Part shown: positions 26,601 to 40,290 of the stretch, in pieces
Layout of the letters: every line of letters starts with the position of its first letter
How positions within the stretch are numbered: the stretch's first letter is position 1
NCBI GenBank assembly: GCA_030674155.1
Contig: CM060324.1
Location: forward strand, 52,146,405-52,210,404
Direction: 5' to 3'
Origin: Stramonita haemastoma
Lineage: Eukaryota; Mollusca; Gastropoda; Neogastropoda; Muricidae
DNA: 64,000 nt
Made by a program: the position numbers and the translations under genes
Notes under the pieces: generated by a model
Databases searched by the model: none
Told to the model about the DNA's origin: nothing
What the model saw: only the letters and a program-made list of their open reading frames with translations

Positions 26601-29600
26601 CCCGGAGATGGCAACCGCTTGTGCAGAGCAAGTTGCGCCTAACAGAGTACTGACGCAAAATCACCTACAGACCTCCAATAATATTTTACAATTCATGACC
26701 ACGTAATGGGGGGTCCTCCACAGCAACACAAAAAAGCACACAAACACCGGCGAACGCACTCACGCGCGCATGCATATCCATCCATAATAAGAGCTAAGAA
26801 GGGAAGCATGTGACGCAAGCGTTTTCGGGACCTTGCGCCACTTTTCCGCCTTCAGAGCCAAGTATACGCGTATTCTACTATGCAGACAAACTGGACAACA
26901 TTGGATGTGTGTGCGCGGAATTGGGCGACACCGGCCGGAAGATGGCACCGCTTGTGCAGAGCAAGTTTGGCGCTAAAAGTACGTGCCGCAAAATCACCCT
27001 ACAGACCATCCAATAATAATTTCATAACAATATCATGCACACTAATCGGGGGTCCCCACACGCACAAAACAAAAACCGCACACAAACACCGGCGAACGCA
27101 CTCAGCGCGCATGCATATCACCTCCATGAAGAGCAAAGAAGGAGAAGCCTGTGACGCAAACGCCGTTTTCGGGACCTTGCCGCCCGCACTTTTCCGCCTT
27201 CCAGAGCCCAAAGTACTACGACCGTATTCTACACTATGCAGACAAACTGGACAACCACTTTGGATGTGTGTGGCGCTGGAATTGTGGCGACACACGGCCC
27301 GGAAGATGGCAACCCCGCTTGTGCAGAGCCAAGTTTGGCGCCTAGAAACAGAGTACAGTGCACGCAAAAATCACCCCTACAGCACCATCCAATAATAATT
27401 TCATAACAATATCATGCACCACAGTAATCTGGGGGGTCCCCTCCACACGCACAAACACAAAAAACCGCCACAACAAACACCGGCGAACGCACTCACGCGC
27501 GCATGCATATCCACCCTCCCATGAATAAGAGCTAAAGAAGGAGAAGCATGTGACGCAAACGCCGTTTTCGGGACCTTGCCGCCCGCACTTTTCCGCCCTT
27601 CCAGAGCCCAAAGTACTACGACCGTATTCTACACTATGCAGACAAACTGGACAACCACTTGGATGTGTGTGGCGCTGAATTGTGGCGACACCACGGCCCG
27701 GAAGATGGCAACCCCGCTTGTGCAGAGCCAAGTTTGGCGCCTAGAAACAGAGTACAGTGCACGCAAAATCACCCCTACAGCACCATCCAATAATAATTTC
27801 ATAACAATATCATGCACCACAGTAATCTGGGGGTCCCCTCCACACGCACAAACACAAAAAACCGCACACACAAACACCGGCGACGCACTCACGCGCGCAT
27901 GCATATCCACCCTCCCATGAATAAGAGCTAAAGAAGGAGAACATGTGACGCAAACGCCGTTTTCGGACCTTGCCGCCCGCACTTTTCCGCCCTTCCAGAG
28001 CCCAAAGTACTACGACCGTATTCTACACTATGCAGACAAACTGACAACCACTTGGATGTGTGTGGCGCTGAATTGTGGCGACACACGGCCCGGAAGATGG
28101 CAACCCCGCTTGTGCAGAGCCAAGTTTGGCGCCTAGAAACAGAGTACAGTGCACGCAAAAATCACCCCTACAGCACCATCCAATAATAATTTCATAACAA
28201 TATCATGCACCACAGTAATCTGGGGGGTCCCCTCCACACGCACAAACACAAAAAACCGCACACACAAACACCGCGAACGCACTCACGCGCGCATGCATAT
28301 CCACCCTCCCATGAATAAGAGCTAAAAAGGAGAAGCATGTGACGCAAACGCCGTTTTCGGGACCTTGCCGCCCGCACTTTTCCGCCCTTCCAGAGCCCAA
28401 AGTACTACGACCGTATTCTACACTATGCAGACAAACTGGACAACCACTTTGGATTGTGTGTGGCGCTGGAATTGGGCGACACACGCCCGGAAGATGGCAA
28501 CCCCGCTTGTGCAGAGCCAAGTTTGGCGCCTAGAAACAGAGTACAGTGCACGCAAAAATCACCCCTACAGCACCATCCAATAATAATTTCATAACAAATC
28601 ATGCACCACAGTAATCTGGGGGGTCCCCTCCACACGCACAAACACAAAAAACCGCACACACAAACACCGGCGAACGCACTCACCGCGCGCATGCATATCC
28701 ACCCTCCCAGAATAAGAGCTAAAGAAGGAGAAGCATTGTGACGCAAACGCCGTTTTCGGGACCTTGCCGCCCGCACTTTTCCGCCCTTCCAGAGCCCAAA
28801 GTACTACGACCGTATTCTACACTATGCAGACAAACTGGACAACCACTTTGGATGTGTGTGGCGCTGGAATTGTGGCGACACCACGGCCCGGAAGATGGCA
28901 ACCCCGCTTGTGCAGAGCCAAGTTTGGCGCCTAGAAACAGAGTACAGTGCACGCAAAATCACCCCTACAGCACCATCCAATAATAATTTCATAACAATAT
29001 CATGCACCACAGTAATCTGGGGGTCCCCTCCACAGCACAAACACAAAAAACCGCCACACAAACACCGCGAACGCACTCACGCGCGCATGCATATCCACCC
29101 TCCATGAATAAGAGCTAAAGAAGGAGAAGCATGTGACGCAAACGCCGTTTTCGGACCTTGCGCCCGCACTTTTCCGCCCTTCCAGAGCCCAAAGTACTAC
29201 GACCGTATTCTACACTATGCAGACAAACTGGACAACCACTTTGGATGTGTGTGGCGCTGGAATTGTGGCGACACCACGGCCGGAAGATGGCAACCCGCTT
29301 GTCGAGCAAGTTTGGCGCCTAGAAACAGAGTACAGTGCACGCAAAAATCACCCTACAGCACCATCCAATAATAATTTCATAACAATATCATGCACCACAG
29401 TAACTGGGGGGTCCCTCCACAGCACAAACACAAAAACCGCACAACAAACACCGGCGAACGCACTCACGCGCGCATGCTATCCACCCTCCCATGAATAAGA
29501 GCTAAAGAAGGAGAAGCATGTGACGCAAACGCTTTTCGGACCTTCCGCCCGCACTTTTCCGCCTTCCAGACCCAAAGTACTACGACCGTATTCTACACTA

Positions 29601-31400
29601 TGCAGACAAATGGACACACTTGGATGTGTGTGGCGCTGAATTGTGGCGACACACGGCCGAAGATGGCAACCCCGCTTGTCAGAGCCAAGTTTGGCGCCTA
29701 GAAACAGAGTACAGTGCACGCAAAAATCACCCCTACAGCACCATCATAATAATTTCATAACAATATCAGACACAGTAATCTGGGGGTCCCCCACACGCAC
29801 AAACACAAAACCGCACACAAACACCGGCGAACGCATCACGCGCGCATGCATATCCACCCTCCATAATAAGAGCTAAGAAGGAAAGCATGTGACGCAAACG
29901 CGTTTCGGACTTCCGCCCACTTTTCCGCCTTCAGACCAATACTACGACTAACTAGAGACAAAGACACCTTTGGATGTGGCTGGAATTGTGCGACACCACG
30001 CCCGGAGATGGCAACCCGTTGTCGACCAAGTTGGCCTAGAAAGTACAGTCCGCAAATCACCCTACACATCCAATAATAATTTCATAAATATCATGCACCA
30101 CAGTATCTGGGTCCTCCAACCAAACACAAAACGAACACAAACACCGGCGAACGCACTCACGCGCCATGTATCCACCCCTGAATAGACAAGAAGGAAAGCT
30201 GTGCAACGCCGTTTTCGGGACCTTGCCGCCCGCACTTTTCCGCCCTTCCAGAGCCCAAAGTACTACGACCGTATTCTACACTATGCAGACAAACTGGACA
30301 ACCACTTTGGATGTGTGTGGCGCTGGAATTGTGGCGACACCACGGCCCGGAAGATGGCAACCCCGCTTGTGCAGAGCCAAGTTTGGCGCCTAGAAACAGA
30401 GTACAGTGCACGCAAAAATCACCCCTACAGCACCATCCAATAATAATTTCATAACAATATCATGCACCACAGTAATCTGGGGGGTCCCCTCCACACGCAC
30501 AAACACAAAAAACCGCACACACAAACACCGGCGAACGCACTCACGCGCGCATGCATATCCACCCTCCCATGAATAAGAGCTAAAGAAGGAGAAGCATTGT
30601 GACGCAAACGCCGTTTTCGGACCTTGCCGCCCGCACTTTTCCGCCCTTCCAGAGCCCAAAGTACTACGACCGTATTCTACACTATGCAGACAAACTGGAC
30701 AACCACTTTGATGTGTGTGGCGCTGGAATTGTGGCGACACCACGGCCCGGAAGATGGCAACCCCGCTTGTGCAGAGCCAAGTTTGGCGCCTAGAAACAGA
30801 GTACAGTGCACGCAAAAATCACCCCTACAGCACCATCCAATAATAATTTCATAACAATATCATGCACCACAGTAATCTGGGGGTCCCCTCCACACGCACA
30901 AACACAAAAAACCGCGCACACAAACACCGCGAACGCACTCACGCGCGCATGCATATCCACCCTCCCATGAATAAGAGCTAAAGAAGGAGAAGCATTGTGA
31001 CGCCCGCCGTTTTTGGGGCCTTGCCCCCCGGGCCCCCACTTTTCCGCCCCTTTCCCGAGCCCAAAGTACTACGGGCCGTATTCTCCTTTTGCAGACAAAA
31101 AAGGACAAAACCTCTTTTTATGTGTGTGGCGCTGGAATTTTGGCGGGAAAAACGGCCCGGGGGATGGGAACCCCCGCTTTTTCAGAGCCCGTTTTTGGGG
31201 CCCCAGAAACAGAGGGACGTTTCACGCAAAAAACCCCTAAAAGAAACCCTCCAATTAAAAAATTTAAAAAACAAAATCAAGGGACCAAAAGGGAATCCGG
31301 GGGGGTTCCCCCCACACGCAAAAAACACAAAAAACCCCCACCAAAAACAGGCAACGCAAATCCGCGCGCATGCTTTTCCCCCCCCTTCCCTGAATTTAAA
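23666..31400 (+). repeat. ~402-bp satellite array (subfamily A), ~20 units
   Basis: GACGCAAACGCC marks each unit (23711, 24113, 24515, 24915, 25318 and onward). Early units are near identical (402, 402, 400 bp). The unit has a CA/CG-rich part with GCGCGCATGCATATCC, then ACTTTTCCGCCCTTCC, TGTGTGGCGCTGGAATTGTG and ATTTCATAACAATATCATGC. Identical 62- to 85-codon open frames recur in each unit because the unit length is a multiple of 3; none is recognised. Units near 26480-27130 and 29880-30190 have lost many scattered single bases, and 31000-31400 is degraded. Confidence 0.97.
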
Positions 31401-31500
31401 NNNNNNNNNNNNNNNNNNNNNNNNNNNNNNNNNNNNNNNNNNNNNNNNNNNNNNNNNNNNNNNNNNNNNNNNNNNNNNNNNNNNNNNNNNNNNNNNNNNN
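31401..31500. other. assembly gap (100 N)
   Basis: One hundred N at the end of the satellite array. The round number suggests a gap of unknown size, so the array is probably longer. Confidence 0.99.
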
Positions 31501-31509
31501 TGACTGATG

Positions 31510-33860
31510 TTTAAGCTACCCCCCAAATACTGTCGTTTTTAATTCCTACTCAGAATTGCTTTAAAAATAAATTATGAGCATAGCTGTTTTCTTTAAAGTT
31601 CTGAGATTTTTCTTTTAAATTCTGTGCATTGTTGTTTTCATTTAAATTCTTGCATTGTTTTTCATTTAAACTCTGAGCATCGTCTTTCATTGAATTCCAA
31701 GAAATTCTTTTTGAATTCCAAATATTTTCTTTTTGAAATCCAGATACTGTTGTTTTCTTTAGAATTCCAGTAGATGTTGTTTTCTTTGAATCATATTTTT
31801 TTTCATCTGAATCAAAGAATTGTTTTCTTTTGAAATCAAGTATTGTTTTCTTTTGAATTCCAAGTATTGTTTCATTAACTCTAAGTATTGATGTTTTCTT
31901 TTGAACTCTAAAGTATTGCTGTTTTCTTTTGAATTCTAAGCATTGCTTTTGTTTTAACTCTAAAAGTATTGATTTCTTTTGAAATCCAAGTATTGTTTTC
32001 ATTTTGAATTCTAAGTATTGATGTTTTCTTTTTGAACACTTAAAGTATTGTTTTCTTTTTGAATTCCAAAATATGTTTTCTTTTTGAATTCTAAGTATTG
32101 TTTTTCTTTTTGAATTTCAAGTATTGGTGTTTTCTTTTTGAAGTCTGAAAATATTGTTGTTTTCTTTTTGAATTCTAAGTATTGTTTTTTTTTCCCTTAG
32201 AATTTCAAGCAATGGTATTTTCTTTTTGAAGTCTGAAATATTTTTGTTTTCTTTTGAGTTCTAGTATATATGTTTTCTTTTTGAATTTAAAGGTATAGAT
32301 GTTTTCTTTTTGAACCTTTAAGTATTGTTGCTTTCTTTTCGAATTCTCAAGTATTGATGTTTTTCGTTTTGAATTCCAAGTATTGTTTTTTTTTAGTCTA
32401 AAATATTGTTTTTCTCTTTGAATTCCAAGTATTGTTTGTTTTCTTTTTGAATTCCAAGTATGATTTTCTTTTGAATTCCGAGTATTGTTTTCTTTTTAAA
32501 TTCCAAGTGTTCTCTTTTTGAAATCTAAGTATTGTTTCCTTGTTGAAGTCTTATTTTCTCTTTGAATTCTAAGTATTGTTTTCTTTTTGAATTCTAACTA
32601 TTGCTGTTTTCATTTTGAATTCTAAGTATTGATGTTTTCTTTGAAGTCTTTTTTTTCTTTCGAACTGTAAAATATTTTCTTTTGAATTCTAAGTATTGAT
32701 TTTTTCTTTCCAATCTAAGTAAAGATGTTTTCTTTTTGAATTCTAAGTATTGTTTTCTTTTTGAATTCTAGAATATTGTTTTCTTTTTTAATTCTAAATA
32801 TTGATAATTTCTTTTTGAACTCTTTAAGCATTGATGGTTTCTTCTTTGATATCTAAGTATTGTTTTCTCTCTGAAGTAATAAGTATTGATTTCTTTTTGA
32901 ATTCTGAGTATTTGATGTTTTCTTTTTAAATTCTTAAGTATTGTTGTTTTCTTTTTGAATTCTAAAGTATTGATGTCTTCTTTTTCAATTCCAAGTATTG
33001 TTGCTTTCATTTTGAGTTATAAAGTATTGTTTTCTTTTTGAGTCGCAAGTATTCATTAAAAAAAAAATTATAATGTATTGTTTTCTTTTAATTGAAGCAT
33101 TATTTTTTTTTTTTTTGAAGTCTTAAGTATTGGGTTTTTTTTTTAATTCGGGATTGTTTTCTTTTTGAAGTCTTAGTTTTTTCTGTTTGAAATTCTTAAG
33201 TTTCTTTCTTTTGATGTCTATTTTTTTCTTTTTTAATTCTAAGTATTGATAATGTCTTTTAAATTTTTAGCGTTTTTGTTTAATTTTGAGCTATCTAAAA
33301 GTATGAGCAATGATGTTTTTTTAAATTCTAAGAATTTTTGTTTTTGAATTTTAGTTATGAACATTGTTGTTTTCTTTGAAATTCTGAGTATTGCTGTTTT
33401 CTTTTTTTTCATTTCTGAGCGATGTTGTCTTCTAATTCTGAGCAGTGATGTTTTCTTTTAAAGTCTGAAAATTTTCTTTTGAATTCTAAGCATTGCTGTT
33501 TTTTTAAAACTCCAATCAAGGTTGGTTTTTTAAATTCTAAGTATTATTCTTTTTGAATCCTAAGTATTGTTCACTTTAATTTCTAAGCATTGCTGTTATT
33601 GATTCTGACAAATTTTCTTTTAGATTTTGAGCGATGATTTTTTCTTTTAAATTTTAAGTATTGCTGTTTTCTTTTTTATATTCTGAGCAATGTTTTCTTT
33701 TAAAGCATGAACGATGGTTTTCTTTTAAATTCAAAGCATTGCTTTTTAAGAAAGACAATTATAAGCATTGTTGTTTTTACTTTTCAATCCTGAGCATTGC
33801 TTGTTTTTTTTTGTGTTTCATCTTTAACAGAATCTGAGCGAAGCTTGTGAATCTGACGTT
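31510..33860. repeat. T-rich ~25-33-bp minisatellite
   Basis: Degenerate units of TTTTCTTTTTGAATTCTAAG plus TATTG(TTG), dozens of copies. Toward 33400-33800 the unit changes to TGAGCATTGCTGTTTTCTTT. Confidence 0.9.
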
Positions 33861-33864
33861 GTTT

Positions 33865-33899
33865 GTTTCGTAGTTGTAAGTTTTGTAGGGATGCTTGTG

Positions 33900-33986
<87 letters not shown>

Positions 33987-34272
33987 GTAGGTTTCTCTTT
34001 TTATTTTTATTTTACTTCAAAACTTTATATAAAAGCTCTGAATTAGTATGTATGTTGATTTTTTGTTTGTATTTTTTTACCTCCAAGTTATATACAAATG
34101 CTTGTGAAGTTTTAAGTTTTTACAGTGATGCTTATGAGTTGAAATGTAAGTGTGTATTCGAGGGCTTTTTTGTTTTTTACTTCCAAGTTGCGTATAAATG
34201 TGAGTTATTTGAATGTATGTTTCTGATAGTTTTTTTTTCCCTAATTTCAAAGTATTAAGGGATGATTGTGAG

Positions 34273-34357
<85 letters not shown>

Positions 34358-35500
34358 TATATTTTACTTCAAAGAAATGCTTATAAACTAGTGCTTCAGT
34401 GTATGTCTGTTTCTTTTTATCTTTTTACCTCAGATTTTATAGGGATGCTTTTGAGTTGGTATGTAAGTGTGTGTTAGGTAGGTTTTCTTTATCTGTCTTT
34501 TATTTCAATGCTTTATCGAAATGCTTGTGAATTGGTATGAATGTTTTTTGGGGGGTTTTACCTCCAAGTTATACAGTCTTTTAGAAATGCTTGTAAACTA
34601 GTATGTGAGTGTGTGTAGGAGTTTCTTTTTTTTTACCCAAAGTTTTATAGGGATGCCTGTGAGTTGATTCGTATGTGTCTGTTTCATTTTTTTTACTTCC
34701 AAGTTATACAGTCTTTTAGAAATGCTTGTAAACTAGTATATGAGTGTGTGTAGGAGTTTCTTTTTTTTTTACTCAAATAGTATAGGGATGCCTGTGAGTT
34801 GATTCGTATGTGTCTGTTTAGGACTTTCTTTTTTTGTTTTTTACTTGCAAGTTTTATAGAAATGTTTGTGAGTTGGTATGAGTGTGTGTTTGTGAGTTTC
34901 CCTTTTCTTTTACCTCAAAAGTTAATACACATGCTTTTGAGCTAGTATGTGAGCATATGTTTATGTGAGTTTCCTTCTTTCTTTTTACTTCAAAGTTTTA
35001 TAGTATGCTTGTGAGTTGGTTTGTGATGTGTTTTATGTGGGTTTCTCTTTTTCTTTTTTTCTACATCGAAATGGTTGGGAATTTGAGTGTTTTGTTTGAA
35101 CTTTTTTTTTACCTCCAAGTTTTATAAGATTGCTTGTGAACTAGTTTGTCAGTGTCTATATTTGTTTGCTTTTTTCCACCTTCAAGTTTTATAGAAATGC
35201 TTGTTCTTGGTATAAAGTGTGTATATTTATGTTTATATACTAAGTTTTAAGTTTAAAGTGATGCATATGAGTTGATCTGTGTGTATTTGAGGGGGGTTTT
35301 TTGTCTTTTTTTTTTTTTTTTACTTCCCAAGTTTTCTGAGTTGATATTTGAGTGTATGTTTGGTTTTTTCCTAACTTCAAAGTGTTATAGGGATGACTGT
35401 GAGATGTGATGTGTGATGTGTGTGTGTGTGTGTGTGTGCGCGCGCGATGCATGTGTTAGGTTTCTCTTTTTTTTTAGATTTTTACTTTCAAAGCTTTCTT
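33865..35500. repeat. ~75-80-bp T/G-rich minisatellite with embedded (GT)n
   Basis: Units contain TTTATAGGGATGCTTGTGAG, TTGGTATGTGAGTGTGTGTT and a T-run with TTACTTCAAAG. GT tracts at 33905-33982 and 34273-34355 look like expansions of the unit's own GTGTGTGT. Confidence 0.85.
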
Positions 35501-35572
35501 TATATAAATACTTGCTTTTTTATTTGATTTATTTTAATTTTTAACATAAAAATGAATTAAAAAATAATTTTA

Positions 35573-35680
35573 AATTTCTTTTATATCGAGGATAATGGAA
35601 TAAGCACTCTTGTGCTTTTTTACATCCAGCCCCCCGTGTGTATGCAGTTTTGTAAATGTCATCTGTTCCCACTGGCACAC
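35573..35680 (-). mobile_element. SINE-I 3' fragment
   Basis: Minus-orientation piece (TATATCGAGGATAATGGAAT, TTTACATCCAGCCCCCCGTG, ATGTCATCTGTTCCCACTGG) ending at a GT tract. Confidence 0.85.
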
Positions 35681-35682
35681 AG

Positions 35683-35683
35683 G

Positions 35684-35716
<33 letters not shown>

Positions 35717-35826
35717 GTTGTGTGTGTGGTGTGTTGTGTGGTTGTGTGGTGTGTGTGTGTGTTGAGACCTTTGCTGTTTGTTTGGGGTTTTCTGTTACTT
35801 CTGTGAAGATCTTCTCTCTCTCTCTC

Positions 35827-35923
<97 letters not shown>

Positions 35924-35932
35924 CTGTTTCAG
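35683..35932. repeat. (GT)n and (CT)n tracts
   Basis: GT with GTT interruptions to about 35762 and a ~117-bp CT tract at 35814-35930. Confidence 0.95.
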
Positions 35933-35934
35933 TT

Positions 35935-36850
35935 AATCTAAGCCTTTTTTAAAAATATTTTGTAAATCTAAATTGTTTTGGGGTTTTAGATGGGTTGTTA
36001 CTCCCAAGCATTGCTTTTCAAGGGATCATTGTTGGGTTGTTTTTGGGTGTTTTTTAATGTTAGCAATGTTTTTGTTTTAAATCTAAGCATTGCTGGTTTT
36101 TGATTGGATTTAAATCTGAGCATTTATGGGTTTTTTTCTGTTTTAGATGATAGCATTGCTGGTTTCTGATTTGTTTTATATCTAAGAATTGCTGTTTTAT
36201 TTTTTGTTTTGAATGAGAGCATCACTGGTTTTATCTTATCTGAGTATTGCTGTTTTTCTTTTAAATCCGTGTATTATTCAATATTTTAAGAACAAATCTA
36301 AGCATTGCTCCTCTTAATAAATTAGAGCATTGTTTGTTTTTTAAATATGAGCATTGCTCTTAACATCTGAGCATTGCTTTTTCTTTTAATCTGAGCATTG
36401 TGTGTTTTTTATAATCTGAACGTTGCTGGTTTTTAATAAAACTATGACCATTTCTTTTTTAAACAAAAAATCTGGGCATTGTTTTTTGTTTTTTTTTTTA
36501 ATCTGAGCATTGTTGTTTTTACTTTAAATCTGAGCACTGCTGGGTTGTGTTGTTTTTAATCTGAGCATTGCTGTTTTATTTTAAATCTGTGTATTGCTGG
36601 GTTTTTTTTTAATCTGTGTATTGCTGTTTTTTTTAATCTGAGCATTATTTTTTTAATTGAGCATTGCAGATTTAAACTGAGCATGCTGTTTTTGTTTTTA
36701 ATCGAGCATTGCTGGATTTTAAAATCTGAGCATTTTTTAAAATCCAGTATTGCTGGGTTTTTTGTAATCTGAGCAGTGCTTTTTTTTTTTAATCGAGCAT
36801 TGCTGGATTTTTAAAATCTAGCAGTGCTGTTGGTTTTTTTAATCTAAATT
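35935..36850. repeat. ~25-30-bp minisatellite (AATCTGAGCATTGCTG unit)
   Basis: Degenerate repeats of TTTTTAATCTGAGCATTGCT and a T-run, about 30 copies. Related to the TGAGCATTGCTG variant seen near 33500. Confidence 0.88.
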
Positions 36851-37095
36851 TGTTAAATGCAAAATGTTTTGTCATTAGTGTTTGTATGGGAGATATTTGT
36901 AGGTATTTTTACATTTGCTAAGTTTTTGTCATTAGTGTTTGTATTGGAAATGGTTGTAGGTATTTTACGTGTTAAATGCAAAATGTTTGTCATTAGTGTT
37001 TGTATTGGAGATGGTTGTAGGTATTTTTACATGTGTTCATTGCAAAATGTTTGTCATTAGTGTTTGTATTGGAGATGGTTGTAGTATTTTGCATT
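36850..37095. repeat. ~62-bp tandem repeat, ~4 copies
   Basis: Unit with TTTGTCATTAGTGTTTGTAT, TGGAGATGGTTGTAGGTATT and ACATGTGTTAAATGCAAAAT. Confidence 0.9.
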
Positions 37096-37138
37096 GTTAC
37101 ATAAAGCCCTAAGTGCTATCTCTGAAAATAGGAAGGAA

Positions 37139-37480
<342 letters not shown>

Positions 37481-37484
37481 CTTA

Positions 37485-38490
37485 TAATTTTACTCATAAT
37501 TTTTCATATATTCACTTATAATTATAATAATTTATATAAATATATTTGTTGTTGTGTTGTGTATGTGTGGTGTGTTGTGTGACATGTAGTTTTTTAGTTT
37601 TATCATTAAGTGTATGTTGTGTACACAATTTAAATTTTAACTCATAGATTTTTTCATCATATTCCAACTTGGATGCAATCTGTTAAATGAATCGTGTTTC
37701 AAAATTTTGTTTGTCTCACTAAAGAGTATTAGATTGGAGTGTGAATTCTTGCCTTGGCACATAGAAGTGTACACAATTATGAAACTTGTTGTATTACTGT
37801 ACTTTAATCTCAAATTTCTCTTAGATAATTGTTTGATTGTGGTGTTCCTGGGTTTTTTTTTCGATGGGTGTGATTTTTGTGTTGGTGCTGAAGTGTGTAT
37901 GCAAGCTTTTTATTCTTTGTTTTATTCGTATTGTTTTTTTGTTTTGTTTTTTTAGAGCTCTACACTGTACCTATTTTATATTTTTTCGTAATGACTTAGG
38001 TGTAACACATTGTTTGAACTTTTTCTGAGTTGGTTTTCGCTTGCTGTTTTTCCTTCTGGGTAATATGTGTTGCGATCAATTCTTGTACATTGATATAAAA
38101 TGGATAGGGTTTTGTTTTTGTGACTGACTTGTTTTCCATCTATTGTAGGATGGTCTGTTGTGGTAGAAATATGGAATATTGGTAAGATTATATACTTAAA
38201 ACATGTTCTTTTTTTCATATGGCCCTGTTGAAGAATGATCCCTGTAATTCTCTTGCATAGAATCGTTGTCTTGTTTTAGCTTGCTGTGTATTTTTTTTCA
38301 TAGTTTTCCTCAATTGCAAATGTATGAACATTTTCATTTACGATAAGTTTCTTTTGGAGTTATATGTATGTATATATTAAGTGATGTGCTTGAATGAAAC
38401 ATTGACATATTCCTTTTTATTTTTGCTAATGTGATCACCGTTTATGTAAGGCACATTCCTCTTCATATTATACAAGTGTTCTAAAAAATA
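37485..38490. other. unassigned AT-rich segment
   Basis: About 1 kb, T-rich; no gene or mobile element recognised. Confidence 0.5.
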
Positions 38491-38639
38491 ATGACTGTGT
38501 GTGTATACGTGTGTGTGTGGGGGGGGGGGGGGTGGTGAGCGTGTATGTGTGCGCGCGTCTGTATATGCGCGTATGTGTGTGTGTGTTTTTGGTGTGTGTG
38601 GTGATGTGTGTTGTGTGTGTGGTGTTATACAAGTGCATA

Positions 38640-40290
38640 CACTTTGTTTCTGGAGAGTTTCTTTGTGCGAGCATGCCTAAATCGAACACATATACACCAG
38701 CGACCGCACGCACGCACGCACGTGTACACACCCGCCCATGCATAAGCATAAGGCCCGTTTCCGAAAGATGTGACGAAAACGCCCGTTTCGGGCCCTGCCC
38801 CGCCTTTTGCACAGTTACAGAGCCCACGGCACCAGAGGCACACAGCGCACGCGTAATTCACACCCCCCCCCGAGGTCCCCGCTTCTAGGCATGCGACGAC
38901 TGTATGCAACCTATGACCCACAACACACAGTAATACGTGCACCATAGAAACCGCACAGCAAAACACAAATCGCACAATATCACCAGCGACCTCACGCACG
39001 TAGCAACCTGCATAACTAAGCCTTTCCGGGGCCGTTTCGACTTAAGATTTGAAGTAAGACCCACGGTCCAGGATGGGATACAATACAATCTTTACAACTA
39101 ACTGTCCCATTTACACACCGGAGGGACCGGATGAAAAAAAGCAACATGATTGCCTTAATTCATGATATATCCATCATATAACAAAAAAATTACAATAAAT
39201 AAAAAAATAAATATACAAACAACGCATAAAGCATTAGCGCCGTTTCCGAAAGATGTGACGAAAACGCCCGTTTCGGACCCTTGACACCCGCACTTTTGCA
39301 CAGTTACAGAGCCCCACGGCACCAAGAGCGTGCTCTGCTGTATAATACAATCTTTACAACCATTTTCCAGGTGTGTGGAACTGAATTGTGGCGACACCAC
39401 CGCTCCGAAGAGGGAACCCCGCTTGTCACATAGGCAACTTTGGCGGACAGAAACATGGTTCAGTTGCAACCATTAATGACCCCTACAAACCACCATCCAA
39501 TGATAATATCATACAATATGATGCACCATAAAAAGTGTAGGGTCTCCGCCACACGCCAAACACAAAAAATCGCACACATATACACCAGCGACCAAAGCAC
39601 GCGCGCACGCGTACAGCACCCGCCCATGCATAAGCTAGGCCCGTTTCCGAAAGATGTGACGAAAACGCCCGTTTCGGACCCTTGCACCCGCACTTTTGCA
39701 CAGTGTACAGAGCCCACGCACCAAGACCGTGCTCTGCTGTATGCATACAATCTTTACAACCATTTTCCAGGTGTGTGGTACTGAAATTGTGGCGACACCA
39801 CCGCCCCGAAGAGGGAACCCCGCTTGCACATAGGCAACTTTGGCGGACAGAAACATGGTTCAGTGCAACCATGAATGACCCTACAACACACTGCAATGAT
39901 AATATCATACAATATGATGCACCATAAGAAAGTGTAGCGTCTCTGCCACACGCACAAACACAAAAAATCGCACACATATACACTAGCGACCACACGCTCG
40001 CGAGCATGCGTACACACCCGCCCATGCATAAGTGCCTGTTTCCGGAAGATGTGACTAAAACGCCCGTATGGGGCCCCTGCCCCCCGCACTTTTGCACAGT
40101 TACAGAGCCAACGGCACGCAGAGCGTGCTCTTCAGTATATACAGTCTTTACAACCATTTTGCAGGTGTGTGGCACTGGAATTGTGGCGACACAACGCCCC
40201 GAAGAGGGCAACCCCGCTTGCACATAGGCAACTTTGGCGGACAGAAACATCGTACAGTGCAACCATTAATGACCCCTACAGCACATATCA
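38640..40290 (+). repeat. satellite subfamily B (~395 bp monomer)
   Basis: About four units marked by GTGACGAAAACGCCCGTTTC (38770, 39256, 39657 and a variant near 40051). Same architecture as subfamily A: CACACATATACACCAGCGAC, CACCCGCCCATGCATAAG, CGCACTTTTGCACAGT, GTGTGGTACTGAAATTGTGG, CGACACCACCGCCCCGAAGA, TACAATATGATGCACCATA. The 38880-39200 interval is decayed. Confidence 0.92.

Noticed and set aside
23710..31240. Identical 62- to 85-codon open frames repeated in each 402-bp satellite unit, and longer ones in subfamily C (40417-42036)
   Set aside because: They exist because near-identical units repeat. Frames occur on both strands, are broken freely in diverged units and match no recognised protein.
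23666..31400. CRISPR-like array of regular repeats
   Set aside because: The units are 402 bp and contiguous with no spacers, and the DNA is clearly eukaryotic.
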